Assembly: GCF_014654365.1 (NCBI RefSeq)
Contig: NZ_BNAY01000007.1
Location: 350,180-414,179, forward strand
Reading direction: 5' to 3'
DNA length: 64,000 nucleotides
Source: Amycolatopsis oliviviridis
GTDB lineage: Bacteria; Actinomycetota; Actinomycetes; Mycobacteriales; Pseudonocardiaceae
The position numbers were made by a program, and so were the translations under genes. Below are positions 1-15,100 of the stretch, in pieces. Numbering within the stretch: position 1 is the first letter of the stretch; each line of letters opens with the position of its first letter. The notes under the pieces were generated by a model, which was not told the DNA's origin, searched no databases, and was given only the letters and a program-made list of their open reading frames with translations.

Positions 1-170
1 ACCGCCGGCGAGAAACCGACCGGTGCCGTGGCCGAGCTGCGGAAGTCGTGGGTTCTCGGCATGCAGGGGACCCTGGATCTGAGCACCGGCCGAGAGGTCC
101 GTGGTGTGGCGGTGGCGAAGCTCGCCGGGGCGGACATGCCGAACCGGATCCCCGCCGCGTGGTGGCTGTC
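1..170 (+). repeat. WRP/AWxLGM module, copy 0 (cut by window edge)
   Basis: This is the second half of a ~95-residue module that recurs ten more times in the giant protein. It carries the GEKPTG turn, the AELRKSWVLGM helix, a TGREV turn, a VAKLAG helix and the terminal WW. Matching copies at 4609 and 9175 show that about 45 residues of this module lie left of the window, which proves the gene is 5'-truncated here. Confidence 0.85.
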
Positions 171-3100
171 GGCCAGGGACACCGGCGAGAACGACGGGGT
201 TCCGGGTGCCACGACGTTGTGGGAAGGAAGGGTCGACACCAAGGCGCCCACCTTCTTGCACGACGAGGATCTGCGTGCCCTGCGTGCCGAGGTGGCGGCG
301 GAGATCGTCGCGCGGGAGACGGACCGAAGCGCGGGCGGGCTCCTGCGCGAGGACCTGCGGCTGGTCCTGCATACCGCGGCCCAGAACGCGAGTTCCATCG
401 CCGCTGCCAAGGTCAGGCTGGACAAGGCGCACAGCGGCTTGATGGACACGCTTGCCGCGGCGGAGGCGGCCGCGGACCTCGCGGGCCGGGATCTGAAGGT
501 CACCCCCGTCCTCCTGCCCCAGCGGAAGGCCCGGACACGCTTCGAGTTGCTGCGATACCCGGATTCCGGGGACTCGTCCGTGGCGCACCACCGGAGTTCG
601 ACATCAGCGGACGTGACCCTCTACGCCCTGACGAACGCGCTGCCGGTGGTCGACGAAGACCGGATCCGAGCGATGGCTGAAGGCGCGGCACGGCGCGCGG
701 CCGACGAGGGACGTGGCCTGCCGTCCTTCACGTTCACGCTCAAGCCGTTGCGGACCGATTCCGACGCCCTCCGCGCTGAGCGCGCGGCGTACCTCACCCG
801 GCTGGTCGCGGAAGGCGCCGCCACGGTGGCGTCGGCCGGGCAACCGCCCGGAGTGGACGTCCGCTACGGCGGTGGCCGGGCGGACCGCGAGGTGCCGGTC
901 AAGGTTTCGGTCGAGGAAAGCGTGCGCGCCGGGGCGATCGCGGAGTGGTCGGTTCCGGTCATGAGCGCGCTGGCGGACGTCTTCGAAAGCGACCGGTCGG
1001 CGCTGGCCGCCTGGGCGGGAGAGATCGCGCCGCAGGCACTCCGCCGTCATGAGAGCGGGGAGCGCCCGCTGGACATCCGGTTCGTCCGCAAGGACACCAG
1101 CAGCAGAAAAGAGGTGTATCCGGACGCCGCCGTGAGCGCGGTGGTGAACGAGTACTTCACCGCGGCATTGCCGGCGGGGGAGCGGACCGCTGCGGATCTC
1201 GGGTACACCTTCGCGCTGGGAACTCTGCGGATCCCCCAGAGCGAGGCAGCCAAGGGAGCGTTGGCGGGTTACTCGCTGACCGTTCAGCCGGACCCGCGTC
1301 CCGGATGGCGAGCGTCCGACTACCGGGCCGCCCGCGCTCTGGACGAGCTGGCCTTCGTGCCCGGTGAGGCACGTCTGGTCGACGCCTCCGAGTGGGACCT
1401 GCGGCAATTGGTCACCGGCGTCGTCGAACGGGCGGCAAACGGCACTGCCGGCCGCACCGGCTCGGCTGAGCCGATCACGGTGCTCATCGACAAGGTGACC
1501 GCCGAGATGAGGTCCCTGACCGACGCGCGGACAAGGTACCTGACGGAACTCGTCGAAGGTGCCGCACGGGAGGCCCTACGACGGTTCGAGCTGAGCGGTA
1601 CGGAGCTCGCCCTGCCCGCGGTCACGGTGAGACTGGGCAAGGGGAGGATGGCCGGCCACACCGTGGCCCGGGTCAAGGTCTCCGCCGACGCGTCGTCCGC
1701 GGCCCCCACACCGGCTGCCGAGAGGACCGCAGCAGGCCACTCCAAGGCGACCTTGAGGCCTCTGGTGCGCGAAGCCGGCAGTCCCGGCCTGCAGTGGCTG
1801 GGTGAGTACTTCAGAGGTGTCCTGGTCAGCGAAGACCTGGTCGCTCTTCGTGAATGGGCCGTGGCGATCGTGCCCGTGCTGCGGGAGCGGGGCGCACGCG
1901 GTCTGGAACCGCTGGACCTTCGGCTCGTCCGGTTCCTGCGCCAGCAGCCGGATGACGCCGAGTCTCGCGCTCGCGTGATCGAGGAGAGCCGGGCCGTCGT
2001 GCTGAGCGTGCTGGCGGAGGCCGCGGGTACGGAGGAACTGGAGGGTACCTCGGCGCCGCTGGTCTCGGTGGCGTGGGCGAGCGGCTTCGCTCGCCGAGAC
2101 TGGCACCTGTGGCTGCGGCCGGGCCAGGACGGTTCTGCCGAGGGATACCGGGCGGCACGGTCCTTGGACCTGGCCTTCGAGCGGGGGCAGGCGGAACTGT
2201 CCCCGGTGGTGGAGTGGCGTCTGAGGCAGATGCTGTCCGGCGCCGCCGAGCAACACCGAGGAGACGGCGCCGGAGTGCCGGTCTCCTTCACCGTGGTCGC
2301 CTCCCGCGACGAGGCGTCGTTGAACAGCAGACGAGAGGAGCACCTGTCGAGGCTCACGGGTGAGGCCTTCCCGGGGGCGGACGTCCGATTCGAGTCGCAG
2401 GAGGACCGCATCTGGCCGCAGGGGACGACCGTCGCCTCGGTGGTCGTGGGCGACGGGACTCCGGCCGAAGTGGCCGCCGGGGTGAGCCTTCCGGCACGCG
2501 GTCGTCTGGTGGTGCCGTCGTGGACCGCCGACCTCTCGATCGAGCCGCTGAAGAAGTCGCGTGGTCCCGCCCTGACCGTGACCCGGCGCCAAGAGGAACG
2601 TGCTCCGGCGGCCGTCTCCTTGTTCCGGCCCCCCGACGAGGCCGACCTGGACGAGATGGTGGCCCGGATCGCGGCGCAGTGGCGTGGTGTGGCCGCGGGC
2701 ACCAGGCCACCGGTCGTCCAGATCCAGGCCGTGCTGACCCACCGTGAGATGAAGCACGAGGACGACGTGCTGGACACGGCGACGGCCTGGGTGCAGGACC
2801 GGTTGCGCCGCAACGGGGTCGACACCAGGACGTGGAAGTTCGCGGAGTCGCTCTCCATAAGCCGCGACCCGGTGGCGCAGGTGCTCGTGTCCGTGCAGCC
2901 GTCGCGGTTGGTGACCGACGACCAGGTGGCCACGGCCACCTGGTGGGAAGGTGACTTCGCCGCGAAGTTCGCCATGACCAGGACCGGCCCGTCCCGGGGC
3001 ACGACCAATGAACTCTCGCCGGCGGCCAAGGCCCAGCTCGAGATCCGTGTGCGTGCGTTCGCGGAGAAGGTGCTCGTCGGCGAGGAAGGCTCGACGCCAC

Positions 3101-6100
3101 TGCTGCTGGTCGATACCGCCGGGTACGTGGCGGCGCAGGTGTCCGCACGCGACGCGGTGGTGCGGGAAGCGGTGCGTGACGCGCTGGCCGGTGTCCGGAG
3201 CATCGAGGATCGCGACCGCTTTCTCGACCGGCACGTCAGGTTCCGCGCCATGTTGGCCGACAAGGCGCTGAAGCGAGCGGATCTGAGCCTCGCCGAGATC
3301 ACGCCGGAAGCCGCCGCGGCCATGGCCGGTGGCGCCGCGCCCGCGGAGAGTGACGAACGTGTGGCGGGCTCGCCCGAGGTGCTGGAGCTCGCCGGTCCAC
3401 CCGCCCTGGACGAGGCCGAGGGTGAGACGACGCCCCAGGTGGAAGCCGAAGAGGCTCCGCGGGAAGCGCCGTCGCCGACCGGCATGCTTCCGGATGCCCC
3501 CGCTCCGGACGTTGAGGTGCCGGATGCCACGGTTCCGGACATCGTCCGAGACCTCATGGAGGAGTTCGAGGCAGGCTTTGTGCGGGTCGGCTCGTTCGGC
3601 GAGGAGTCCTCGGGTGCGACCGGTCAGCAGAGCTTCACCACCGACGGCCTGCCCGCTTGGTCCGACGGTGACGAGTTCATGGAGGGACTGCAAGCCACCT
3701 GGAACTCGCTCGATCTCGGCTTCGACGATCTCGAACCGCTCCCCGGCCTGCGCGGGATCACGCCCGAACTGGCCGCGGAGGCGGATCAGGCCAGGCAGCG
3801 AGGACGTTCCGCGGCCAGGGAAACGGCCGAAGACGACGGTTCTCCGTTGCGCAGGAAGACCGCCCCGAAGACGCCTACGACGCCCGCGGTACCGGTGTTC
3901 CCCGGGGACCTGGAAGGGGCACGCCAGTGGGTGCTCGTCGAGGGCGAACGTGTCAGGGCCTCGTTCGCGACCACGGCCGAGGACACGGTCAACGGCCACA
4001 TCGAGGACGCCGTCCGGATCGTCTGGCAGTATCACCGGACCCCGCGGGCAGCGGATCCGACGAGCCTCACTTCCGGTGAGCTCGCGGAGCTGGAAACGAA
4101 CTTCCACGTCAAGAACGTGGTCGCCGGCTTCCTGTGGCGGGGCGGCGACCGGCTGTCGGCCATGAAGCTCTCGCGGAAACTCGCGATCGTGCTGGACACG
4201 CAGGCCTCCTCACTGTCCGATGTGGACTTGCCGGAGATTCCGGTGTCGCGTGACGAGGCCGTGGCGTGGGTTCGTGACGCGGCGGAGCGAGGCCGTGCTT
4301 GGCTCGGGAAGAGGCCCGCTGAGGTCGTCGAGGCCGAGTTGGCGCGGGCGACGGCGTTGGTGTCTCGGTATCACCGGGTTCCGGTGTGGATCGAGGAGCC
4401 CGCTGCCGGACAGCGGGAAGCCGTTCGCCTCAACGACGACGTCAAGGATGTTCTGACGGCGTTCTTGTCGCGCGGTGCGCATGAGGGTGACGCGCAGGCA
4501 CTGGCGCTCGAATTGGCGATGAGGCTCGGGACTCAGCGGACTTCGGTCCTGCCCGGTGGCGCGGATGAGGAAGCGCCCGCTCGGGCCGGTGAAAGTTCGC
4601 GTAGTGGCGAGGACGTGGTGCTGGAGGGGTTGCGGACGTGGCGTCCGTCCACTTGGGACGGTTCGGAGACGTGGCGGGACGCGTTGGAGCGGGTGCGCGA
4701 CCAGCTGCCGCAGGGTTACGAAGTGCCGCCCGCCGGCGAGAAACTGACCGGCCCCGTGGCCGAGCTGCGGAAGTCGTGGGCTCTGGCGATGCGGGGGACG
4801 GTGGATATCGCCACCGGTAAGCAGATTTCGGCTGCCGCCGTGGCGCGGCTGGGGGGTGGCGACCTGGGGCGACGGACGATGGTCAACTGGTGGCGGCCCG
4901 CCCCGGGAACGGTGCCGGACACGACGGTGTCGGCCGAACGTGCCACCGACGCGCCCGAAATCCTGTGGCAGGTCCGGGTCACGGCCCGGGCGACCGACCG
5001 CTTGAAGGAAGACGACTTACGCGCTCTTCGTGATGGTGTTGGGGAGTGGATCGTCGCGCGGGAGCGTGAGCGGAGCGCGAGCGGGTTGCTCCGCGACGAT
5101 CTGCGGCTGATCCTTCATACCCAGGCGCACCTGGCCGAGGCGGTCAAAACCTTCCTGCCGAAGCTGGGCGGTCATCATGACTTGCTGATGGGGATCGTCG
5201 GCGAGGCGGTGGCGGCCGCGGGTGTGGACGGCCGGGAAATCAGGGTCACGCCGGTGCTGGCGCCGAAGGCGGGCGGTGGGCAGAGGCTGGAGCTGGTGCG
5301 GTACCAGGATCCGGCCGGTTCGCCGCTGGCCGCGTATCGGGATTCGACCTCGGTGGACGTGACGCTGAACTCGGTGATGAACGCGCTGCCGGTGGTGGAC
5401 GAGGACCGGGTGCGCCTGATGGCCGAGGGGGTGGCGAGGCGCGCTGTCGCGGCGGGGAGCGGGCTGCCGGGATTCACCTTCTCGCTCAAGCCATCACGAG
5501 CCGATACCGACGTCACCCGTGCGGAGCGGGAGAGGTATTTCGCCCGGCTGGTCGCCGAAGGCACCGCCGGCGTGGCGGATCCGGCGGACCTCGCACCGAG
5601 GGTGGATGTCCGTTACCTCGGCAGCCGGGGAGAGCGGGAAATCGCCGTCCGGGTCGAGGTCGGCGATGTCGCTCCCGTCGATCTCACCGAGCAGTGGTCG
5701 GTGTCGGTTCCGAGTGCCCGGGCCGGGATCTTCGCCGAGGACCGTGCGCGGTTGGCGGCGTGGGCCGACGGGATCATGCCGTCGGTACTGCGGCGCTTCG
5801 ATCGCGGCGAACGTCCGCTCGACATGAGAATCGTCGTCCTGACAGCCCACTACACCGACGATCGAGACGCACTCGGAACGGCGCGCGCCCAGGTGGAGGA
5901 TCAGTTCCTCCGCTCTTTGGGCGCCGCTTGGGGCAGTCGGCAGGGAAATGCCGACCTGGCGCGGCTCGGCTACACCCTGCCGGTGGGCTGGCGGAAGATC
6001 ACCAAGGACGAAGCCGCGAAGGGTATGCGGCCGGGATTCTCGCTGTCCGTTCATCCGGAGCCGCATTCTGGCTGGGGGCTGCCGGAGTATCGGGCCGTTC

Positions 6101-9100
6101 GTGAGCTGGACGGTCTGGAATTCGTGCCGAACACCCCGCGTCTGGTCGACGCGTCGGCATGGGATCTGCGGCAGCTGGTCATCGGGACCGTCGAGCGTGC
6201 GGCGGAGAATGCCTTTGGCGGCACGGTGGAGCCGATCACGATCCTGCTCGACAAGCCGTCGAGCGAGGCGGTCGCGTTGACCGACGCGCGCTTGAAGTAC
6301 CTGCGTGAATCTGCCGCAGGCTTCGTGGGTGAGGCACTGGGCCGGTTCGCCGGTGAGGGTACGAAGCTCGAACCGCCGGTGGTGACGGTCCAGGTCGCCA
6401 GGGGAAGGGCCACCAACACCACCACTGTCGCGCGGGTGACGGTCTCCTCCGCGGAGGCCGAGTGGTCCGACCACAAGACCACGCCGGAGATGATCAGGTC
6501 GATGTTGGTGCCTTTGGTGCGGGAGGCAGGGCATCCCGGACTGCAATGGTTCGGCGAAGCCGTCCAAGGCGACCTGGTGAAGGCGGACGCTCAGGCCGTT
6601 CGTGAGTGGGCCGCGGCGATCGTTCCGTTGCTCCGGGCCCGGGCCGAACGTGCTCTGGAGCCGCTGGACCTGCAGCTGGTCAGGCACCTGTCCTCGTTGC
6701 CGAAGAACCTGGACCACCGGGCCCGGTTGGTCGAGCAGGCCCGGGCCGTGGTGACGAGCGCGCTGGAGACGGCCGCGGGTTCGGAGCGACTGGTGGGTGC
6801 GGCGGCGCCACTGGTTTCGGCGAGGCTGGCGACCGGCCACGCGCGTCGTGATTGGCAGTTGTGGTTGCGTCCGGGCCAGGACGGTCAGGCCGAGGGATAC
6901 CGGGCCGCGGGCACGCTGGACGTGGTGTTCGAGCGGGGTCAGACCGAGCTGGCTCCGGCGGTGGAGTGGCGTCTGCGGCAGGTACTGGCGGGGGCGGCTC
7001 AGCGGTACCGGGGCGATGACGCCGGGGTACCGGTGTCCTTGGCGCTGATGTCGTCGCCGGATGAGGCGCCGGTGAACGGTGGGCGTGCGGAGTACCTGTC
7101 GCGGCTCATTGCCGAAGAGTTCGCGGGTGCGGAGGCCCTGGTCGACTCGCGGGAAGAGAGCACTTGGCCGCAAGGGACTGCGGTGGCTTCGGTCGTCGTG
7201 GGGGACGGGACCCCGGGCGAGGTTCCTTCCGGAGTGACGGTGCCGGGGCGTAGCCGGTTGGTGGTTCCGTCGTGGACCGCCGAACTTTCGATCACTCCGT
7301 TGCGGAAGCAGCGCAACCGGACTCTGGCGGACGCGCGGCGGCGGGACGAACGTGCTCCTGCCGAGGTGACCTTGTTCGACACCCGTGCCAGGGCGCGTCT
7401 GGATGAGCTCGCGGCCCGGCTCGCGATCCAGTGGCGTGGTGTGGCGGGGACGAGGTCTTTTGTCGTCCGGATCCAGACGATTCTCTCTTGGGCGGATCTC
7501 AAGTACGAAGACGACGTGATGGATTCGGTGTCGGGGTGGCTGCGGGACGCGTTGCGTCGCAACGGGGTCGATGCCGGATCGTGGGAATTCACCGAGATCC
7601 TGTCCTCACGGCAAGCCGGCGACCCGCTGGTGGTCGTGGCGGTTTCGCCGGCCCCGCTGGTGACCGAGGCACAGCTGAAGGCGGCCACCTACTGGGAAGG
7701 TGACTTCGGTACCAGGTTCGCGGTCGGCGACACCGGCGCGATCCGCGTGAACACCAACGATCTCGACCCGGAGAGCAGGGCGCAGATCGGTGTCCGGGTG
7801 CGCGAGTTCGCGCGGAACGTCGTGCTTTCGCGAGGGGGGCGGCCGGGATCGCTGATGCTTGTCGACATCGACTCGCACAACTCGGCGCAACGGTCGGCAC
7901 GTGAGGGGGAAGTGCGGTCCGCGGTACGCAAGGCGCTCGACGGTCTGCAAGGTGTCGGGAACTCGGACCGCTTCCTCGACGAGCACTTCAGGTTCCGTTT
8001 CTTCGCCGACGGCCAGGCGTCCAGGCGGGCCGAACTGCGGATCGCGGAGATCACGCCGGAGGTCGCCGAGACGCTGACGGACGGCGAATCTCGTGTGGTG
8101 TCCAAAGCCTCGGTTCCGGAACCCGGTCAGCCGGGGACGCCGGTCTTCGACAGGGACCCGCTGCCGGTCGCGGAGGCGAACTTCCTCTCGCCGAGCCAGT
8201 TCGGTTTCTCGGCCGAGGGACAGCCTGCTTGGGCCGAGGACGACGACTTCTGGCGGAACCTGGACGCGTTCGGCGAAGACCTGGGGGTGCTCGATCTCGG
8301 AGATTTCGAGCGGTTCTTCGGACAGGAGTCGGTGCGGGGGATTTCGCCGGGGCGTGCGGGTGAGGCTGAGCAGGCGAGGCGGCGTGCTCGGGCGGTGTCG
8401 AGGCCGATGGCGCCGGAAAGTCCGGAGTCGCGGGCTGACGCGCCTGTGGTGCCGGTGTTCCCGCGGGACCGTGCCGGTGCGCGGCAGTGGGTGGTCGCCG
8501 AGGGCGAACGTGTACTGGGGCAGTTCCAGCGTGCGGGGCTGGACACGGTCCAGGGAGTCATCGGTGACGCGCAGCGGTTGGTGGATCTGTATCACCGGGT
8601 TCCGGTGGCCGCGTCTCTGGAGGCGTTGACCGATGCGGAACTGGCTGCGCTGGAGACGAATCTTCATGTGAAGAACGTGGTCGCTGATTTCCTCGTCCGT
8701 GGTGGGGATGAGGTGTCGGCGCTGGGGTTGTCGCGTGGTCTGGCGGTGGCGCTGGAGGAACTGAAATCTCCACTGTCCGATGTGGACTTGCCGGAGATTC
8801 CGGCGACGCGTGACGATGCCGCGGAGTGGGTTCGCGATGCGGCTGGTCGTGCTCGGACCACGTTGGGTAAGCGGTCGGCGGAGGTCGCTGAGTCGGCGTT
8901 GGAGCGAGCGACGGCGTTGGTGTCGCGGTACCACCGGGTTCCCGTGTGGATCGAGGAGCCTGCTCCGGAGCAAGTGGAGAATGTGCGGCTCAACAACGAT
9001 GTGAAGGACCTTCTCGCGTCGTATCTGGTCCGTGGTCTGCATGAGGGTGACGCGCACGCGTTGGCGATGGAGCTGGCCGCGAAGCTCGGAACCCAGCGGA

Positions 9101-12100
9101 CCGCGGCTGCCCCGACTCTGCCCGGCGGAGCGCGCCGAACCCGGCTCGCTCCCGCGGGCGAAAGCTCGCGCGGTGACGAGAATGTCGTGGCGGAAGGATT
9201 GCGTACCTGGCGTCCGTCCCAGTGGGACGGTTCGCAGACGTGGCACGACGAGCTCGAGCGGGTGCGGGAACAGCTTCCGACGGCCTACGTGGTGCCACGG
9301 CCGGGCCGGAAGCTGACGGGAGCCGTCGCCGACCTGCGCAAGGCCTGGGCCCTGGGGCTGCGCGGCACTGTGGATCCGCGCACCGGCAAGGAAATCAGCG
9401 CTCCGTCGGTGGCGAAGCTCCTGGGCGGTGAGGTCACGGACCGGGCGGTGAACCTGTGGTGGCGCGCGGCCAGGGAAACGGACCGAGACGCCCCTGAGCC
9501 GGCGGTCGTGCCCGAGGCCGCTGCCGAGCGCGCCGCGGACGGACCGGTGAAACTGTGGGAGGGCACGTTCGTCACCGTGCGCTCGGGCCGGCTGCGGGAT
9601 GAGGACCTGCGGACCTTCGCCGACGATGTGGCGACGGACATCGTCGCGCGGGACGGGAGCCGGCTCGAGGACGGCCTGCTCCGCGAAGACCTGCGCCTGG
9701 TGTTGCGGACTTCGGCGAACAAGCCGGACCGGATCGCCGCGGCCAAGATGAAGCTGAACGAGGCGCTTGGCGCCCTGACGGAGATCCTTGACGCGGCGGC
9801 GCAGACGGGCGAGCGGCCGCGGATCACCCCGGTGCTGGTTCCCAAGTTCTCAGGTGAGCAGCGACTCGAACTGGAACGGCACACCGGCCCTGCGGAGTCG
9901 TCGCAGGCGGCCCACCGGGAGCTGACCTCGGTCGAGGTGACCTTGTACTCGGTGCTGGACACGTTGTCGGCGGTGGACGAGGACCGGATCCGCTCGATGG
10001 CCGAGGGTGCGGCGGGGCGTGCGGCCGCGGATGGACGCGAACTTCCCACGTTCAGCTTCTCCCTCCGGCCCTTGCGGGTCGACTCCGACGCCGGCCGGGC
10101 AGCGCGGGCGGCGTACTTCACGCGGCTGGTCGAGGAAGGGGCGGCCGCGGGCGCTCCGACGGTGGCGGTCACCTACCTCGGAAACCGGGCGGAGCGCGAG
10201 ATCCCGGTGCACGTCGAGGTCGGCGAAGCCGGGCGCCGTCCGCCCACTGGACAGTGGTCGGTTCCGGTCGTGAGCGCGAAGGCCGGCGTTTTCGAGGACG
10301 ACCGGACGAGGCTGGCGGCGTGGGCCGACGAGGTCGTGCCGATGGTCGTCCGGCGTCTCGAAGGCCAAGAGCGTCCTCTGGACATCCGTTTCCTGTTGAA
10401 GGACATCCAGAACGCCGATTCCTCGAAGGTGAACGAAGCCGTTCGGACCCTGGTGCAGGAGTACTTCACCCGGTCGCTGGCGGCCGTCCGGCCGGAACGC
10501 GCGGCGGATCTCGGCTACACCTTCCCCGTGGGGAGGCGTATCGCCCATGGCGAGGCGGCGAAGGACGCGATGGTCGGCTACTCGCTGACCGTGCAGCCGG
10601 ATCCGCGTCCCGGCTGGAAGCAGTCCGACTACCGGGCCGCCACGGAACTGGAAGGCCTGGAGTTCGTGCCGGGCCAGGCGCGGCTGGTCGACGCGGCCGA
10701 GTGGGAGCTGCGGCAGCTGGTCACGGGAGCCGTCCAGCGCGCGGCGGAGCATGCCGCCTTCGGGACCGCCGCGGTGGACCCGATCGTGATCACCGTCGAC
10801 AAGATGGTCAGCGAGCAGAGCATCGTGACCGATGCCCGGGCGACGTACCTGCGAGACCTGGTCGAGGGCTTCGCCCGCGAGGCCTCGCGGCAGATCCGGG
10901 TCGGCCGTGGGAAACCGCGCCCGCCCGTGGTGACGGTCGAGCGTGGCAAGGGGCGGCCGGTCGGCGACCACACCGTCGCGCACGCCAGGGTCGATTCTCT
11001 CGGCGAGGTGCGGTCCACCGGGACCAAGACGGACACCGTTCGCGAGATGTGGCAGCCGCTGGTGCGTGCGGCGGGCGCTCCTGGACTGCAGTGGTGGGGC
11101 GAGTACCAGACCGGCAAGCTGCGCACCGCCGATGTCCAAGGCCTCCGCGAGTGGGCCGAGGCAATCCTGCCGATGATGCGGGAGCGGAACGAACGCGGTG
11201 TGGAGCCGCTCGATCTGCACCTCGTCCGCTTCCTGCACCAGCTGCCGTCCGACCCCGGCGGCAGGGTCCGGCTGCGCGAAGCCGCCCGGGCGACGGTGAT
11301 GAACGCGCTCGAAGAGGCGGCGGGGCCGGACGGACTCGAGAGTTTGGTGGACGCCACCGGGCCGTTGCTTTCCGTGGTACTGGCGACCGGTGTCAAGCGC
11401 CGCGACTGGCAGCTGTGGCTGCGGTCCGGCCCGGAGGAGGCCGCCGAGGGCTATCAGGCGGCGCGTGCTCTCGACGTGCCGTTCGACCAGGGGCAGACGG
11501 AGCCGGCACCGGCGGTCCAGTGGCGGCTGCGGCAGCTGCTGTCCGGTGCCGCCCGTCAGCACCCCGCGCCGGGCACCGAGGTGTCCTTCACGATCGTTTC
11601 CTCGCCTGACGAGGCGTCGTCCAACGACCGGCGCGCGGACTATCTGTTCAGGCTGGCCGGCGAGTTCTTCGAGGCGACGGACGTCCGGGTCACCTCGCGG
11701 GAGGACGGCACCTGGTCCGCCGGAACCGCTGCCGCGTCGGTGGTCGTCGGTGACGGGACGCCGGGCGAGGCACCCGCCGGTGTCACCGTGCCGGGGCACA
11801 CCCGGCCGGTGGTGCCGTCGTGGACCGGTGATCTCGGCATCGAGGCCAGGCGGAAGCGCCCGAACGAACAGCTCGCGGCAACGCGACGATTCGACGAACG
11901 CGCACCGGCGGACGTCAGGCTGCTCGGCTCAAGGGCCCGGGCCGGTCTGGACGAGTTCGTGGGCCGCCTCGCGGCGCAATGGCGCGGCATGGCCGAGGGC
12001 ACGAGGCCACCGGTCGTGGAGATCCACGCCCTGCTGCCGCGCCAGGAAAAGCGGCACGAGGACGACGTGTTCGACAAGGTGTCGGAATGGCTGAGGGACC

Positions 12101-15100
12101 GGCTGCTCCACAACGGGGTCGACGCCGGATCGTGGAAGTTCGCCGAGAGTCTCTTCACGACCACGGAGCCTGTTTCGCAAGTGGTCGTCGCGGTGCAGCC
12201 GACGCCGTTGATGACCGACACTCAGGTGAAGGCCTCCACTTGGTGGGAAGGCGATTTCGTCGCCAAGGTCGCCGTGTCGCGGGCCGGGATGGTCCGGACC
12301 AGGACCAACGACCTCTCGCCGGAGACGGAAGCCCAGCTGCGGGAGCGGGTGCGCGAGCACGCGCGCAAGGTGCTTTCCGCGACCGGGGAGCCGGCTCCTT
12401 CGGTCTTGATCGACATCACCGCCAACAAGGCGATGCAGTTGCGGATCAGGGAAGGCGAAGTGCGGTCCGCGGTGCGCAGGGCCATCGAGGATCTGCCGGG
12501 GATCGGGGATTCCGATCGGTTCGTCGAGCAGCACTTCCCGTTCCGGCTGTACACGACCGACAAGGGCCTCCGGCGCGCCGAACTGCGCATCGTGGAGATC
12601 GCCCCGGAGCCGGAGTACCGCACGCCGACGCCGGTCGACGACGCTCATTGGCTTTCCGAAGGGCACTTCGGCTTCTCCGCCGACGGTCAGGCTGTCTGGG
12701 CGGAGGACGACGAGTTCCTGCGCAATCTGGCCGCCCTGGACGAGGGCCGGGATCCGTTCGAGTTCACCGCCTTCGAGCCGTTCTCCGGAGCGTCGCGGGA
12801 GATTTCGCCGGGACGGGCGGGCGATGCCGAACAGGCGAGGCGCCGGGCCCGTGCGGCCTCGCGGCCGCAAGCCGACGAGGCCGACAGCCCGGATCCCGTG
12901 TGGACCGAGGCACCGGCCGTGCCGGTGTACCCGCGGGACCGCGAAGGGGCACAGCAGTGGGTGATCACTGAAGGTGAACAGGCTTTCGCCCGGTTCGAAG
13001 AGCTGTCCGACGAATTCCCCCAGGGCAAGGTGGCCGAGGCCGAGCGGATCGTCTGGCTGTATCACCGTGCTCCGAAGGTCGAAGACCTCAATGCCCCCAC
13101 CGACTACGCGCTCGCGGAGCTGCGGACGAACTTCCAGCTGAAGAACGTGATCGCGGACTTCCTGCTGCGAGGCGGGGACCAGGTGTCCGCGTTCGCATTG
13201 GCTCGCGGACTGGCTGTCGTGCTGGAAACGATGACGCCGGCGCCGGCCGAGGTCGAGCCGCCCCGGGTCCCGCGGACGCGTCGCGAAACGGAGGCCTGGG
13301 TGAGCGATGCGGCCGAGCGCGCTCGCACCTCGCTCGGCAAGAAGTCCGAGGACGAGGCAGGGGACGCGGTCGAGCGGGCGACGGCGCTGGTGTCGCGATA
13401 CCACCGGGTTCCGGTGTGGATCGAGGAGCCCGCTCCGGAACAGCGGGAGGCGGTGCGGCTCAACAGCGACATCAAGGACGTCCTGGCCGCATACCTGGTG
13501 CGTGGTCTGCACGAAGGCGATGCGCACGCTCTGGCGCTCCAGCTGGCGACCGGACTCGGGACGCTGCGGACCTCGTCCGACCCCGCCCTGCCCGGTGGCG
13601 TGCGCCCGGACGGCGCCGCGCGGCCGGGAGAGAGTTCCCGTGCCGGCGCTGTGCTCACAGAACCAGTGGCCGATGAGGATGTGGACGCCCTGGTGGAAAG
13701 CCTGCGCACCTGGCCGCCGGTTTGGGACGGGTCACAGACCTGGCGGGACCGGCTGGCGGAGGCGCTGCCTTCGTTGCCATCGCGGTACTCGATGCCGGCC
13801 GGCCAGGGGCGTCGCACCGGACCGGCCTGGGACCTGTTCAAGGCATGGGTCGGAGGACTGGCGGGGACCACCGACCCGGGTACCGGCCACGCCGTCACGG
13901 CGGCGGACATCCCGAAGCTGGGCGGCTTTTCGGTCACCAAGGCGTGGGTGAAGGAGCTGTTGCGTGAGCGCCAGAAGCGGACCGCGGACACTTCGGCAGC
14001 GCCGACGACGCTGTGGGAAGGTCACTTCGCCGTTCGTGGGAAGCACGAAGTGCAGGAAGCCGACCTGAACCGGCTGGCGGGTGTGGCCGAGGCGGTCCGA
14101 GCGGAACAGTCGGCACGCCGGGCCCAAGGGCTCGAGCCGGTGGACCTTCGCCTGGTCCTGTACGTCCCCCGCATGACCGACGGGCAGAGGGAAGCCGCGC
14201 TGGTCAGGTTGGCCGGCGCCCAGTCCACGGTGCTCGCAGCGCTCGGTTTCGGCGGCTCGACGGATCCGAAGATCTCGACGGCGCTGGAGAAGGACCCGTC
14301 CGGCAAGCTCCGTCTGGAACTGGTCCTGCACGCGGAAGCCCGTACGCCGGAGCATTACCGGGGTCTCCAGCAGCTCGACGTGACGCTCCTCAAAGGCGTC
14401 AACGAGCTACCCCACGCGCACGCGGACCGGGTCCGCCTGATGGCGGCGGGAGCGGCCGAACGTGCGCGAGGCGGCGAACTGCCGCGGTTCACGGTCGAGG
14501 TCGCCTTCCTGCGCAACGACACCGACGCCGCTCAAGCCGCACGTGAGGCGTACTTCGCCCGCTTGGTCACCGAAGGGGTGAACGAGGGGCGTCCCTCCGC
14601 CGACCTCGTGCCGGACCTGTCTGTCCTCTACAGGGGGCGGGCGAGCATCACGGGTGCCCCCGTGCGGTTCACCGTCGGCAGCGAAGCCCGCACAGCGGGG
14701 AAGGAGATGTGGGCCACCGGCCTGACGAGCGCCAAACAAGGCCTGTACGAACGGGACGAGTCCCGGCTCGCGGCGTGGGCCTCCGGATTCGCCGCGGAAG
14801 CTCTCGCGCGCTACAGGGCGGGGCTGGCGCCGCGTGATTTCCGGGTCACCGCACACTATTCCGCGCAGATCCCCAGCGAGAAGGCCGCGGTCGGCGACGC
14901 GATGACGACGGTCGGCCGGCACGTGAGCCGTCAGCTCGCCGAGGCGGTGAAGCACCTCGAGAGCGGTCTGCCCGAAGAAACCGCCTCGGCTGCCCTGGGT
15001 TTGTCCTTCGCCGTGGGCAAGAACACTTTCACCAGGAGCGAGCAGGCCGCGAAGAACGCGCAGAGCCGGATGTCGCTCACCGTGCATCCCGACCGGCGTC

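Noticed and set aside
28..30. GTG at 28 as the start of the giant gene
   Set aside because: The codons before it (GEKPTGA) match the same repeat at 4740 and 9300, so the frame and the module continue left of the window.
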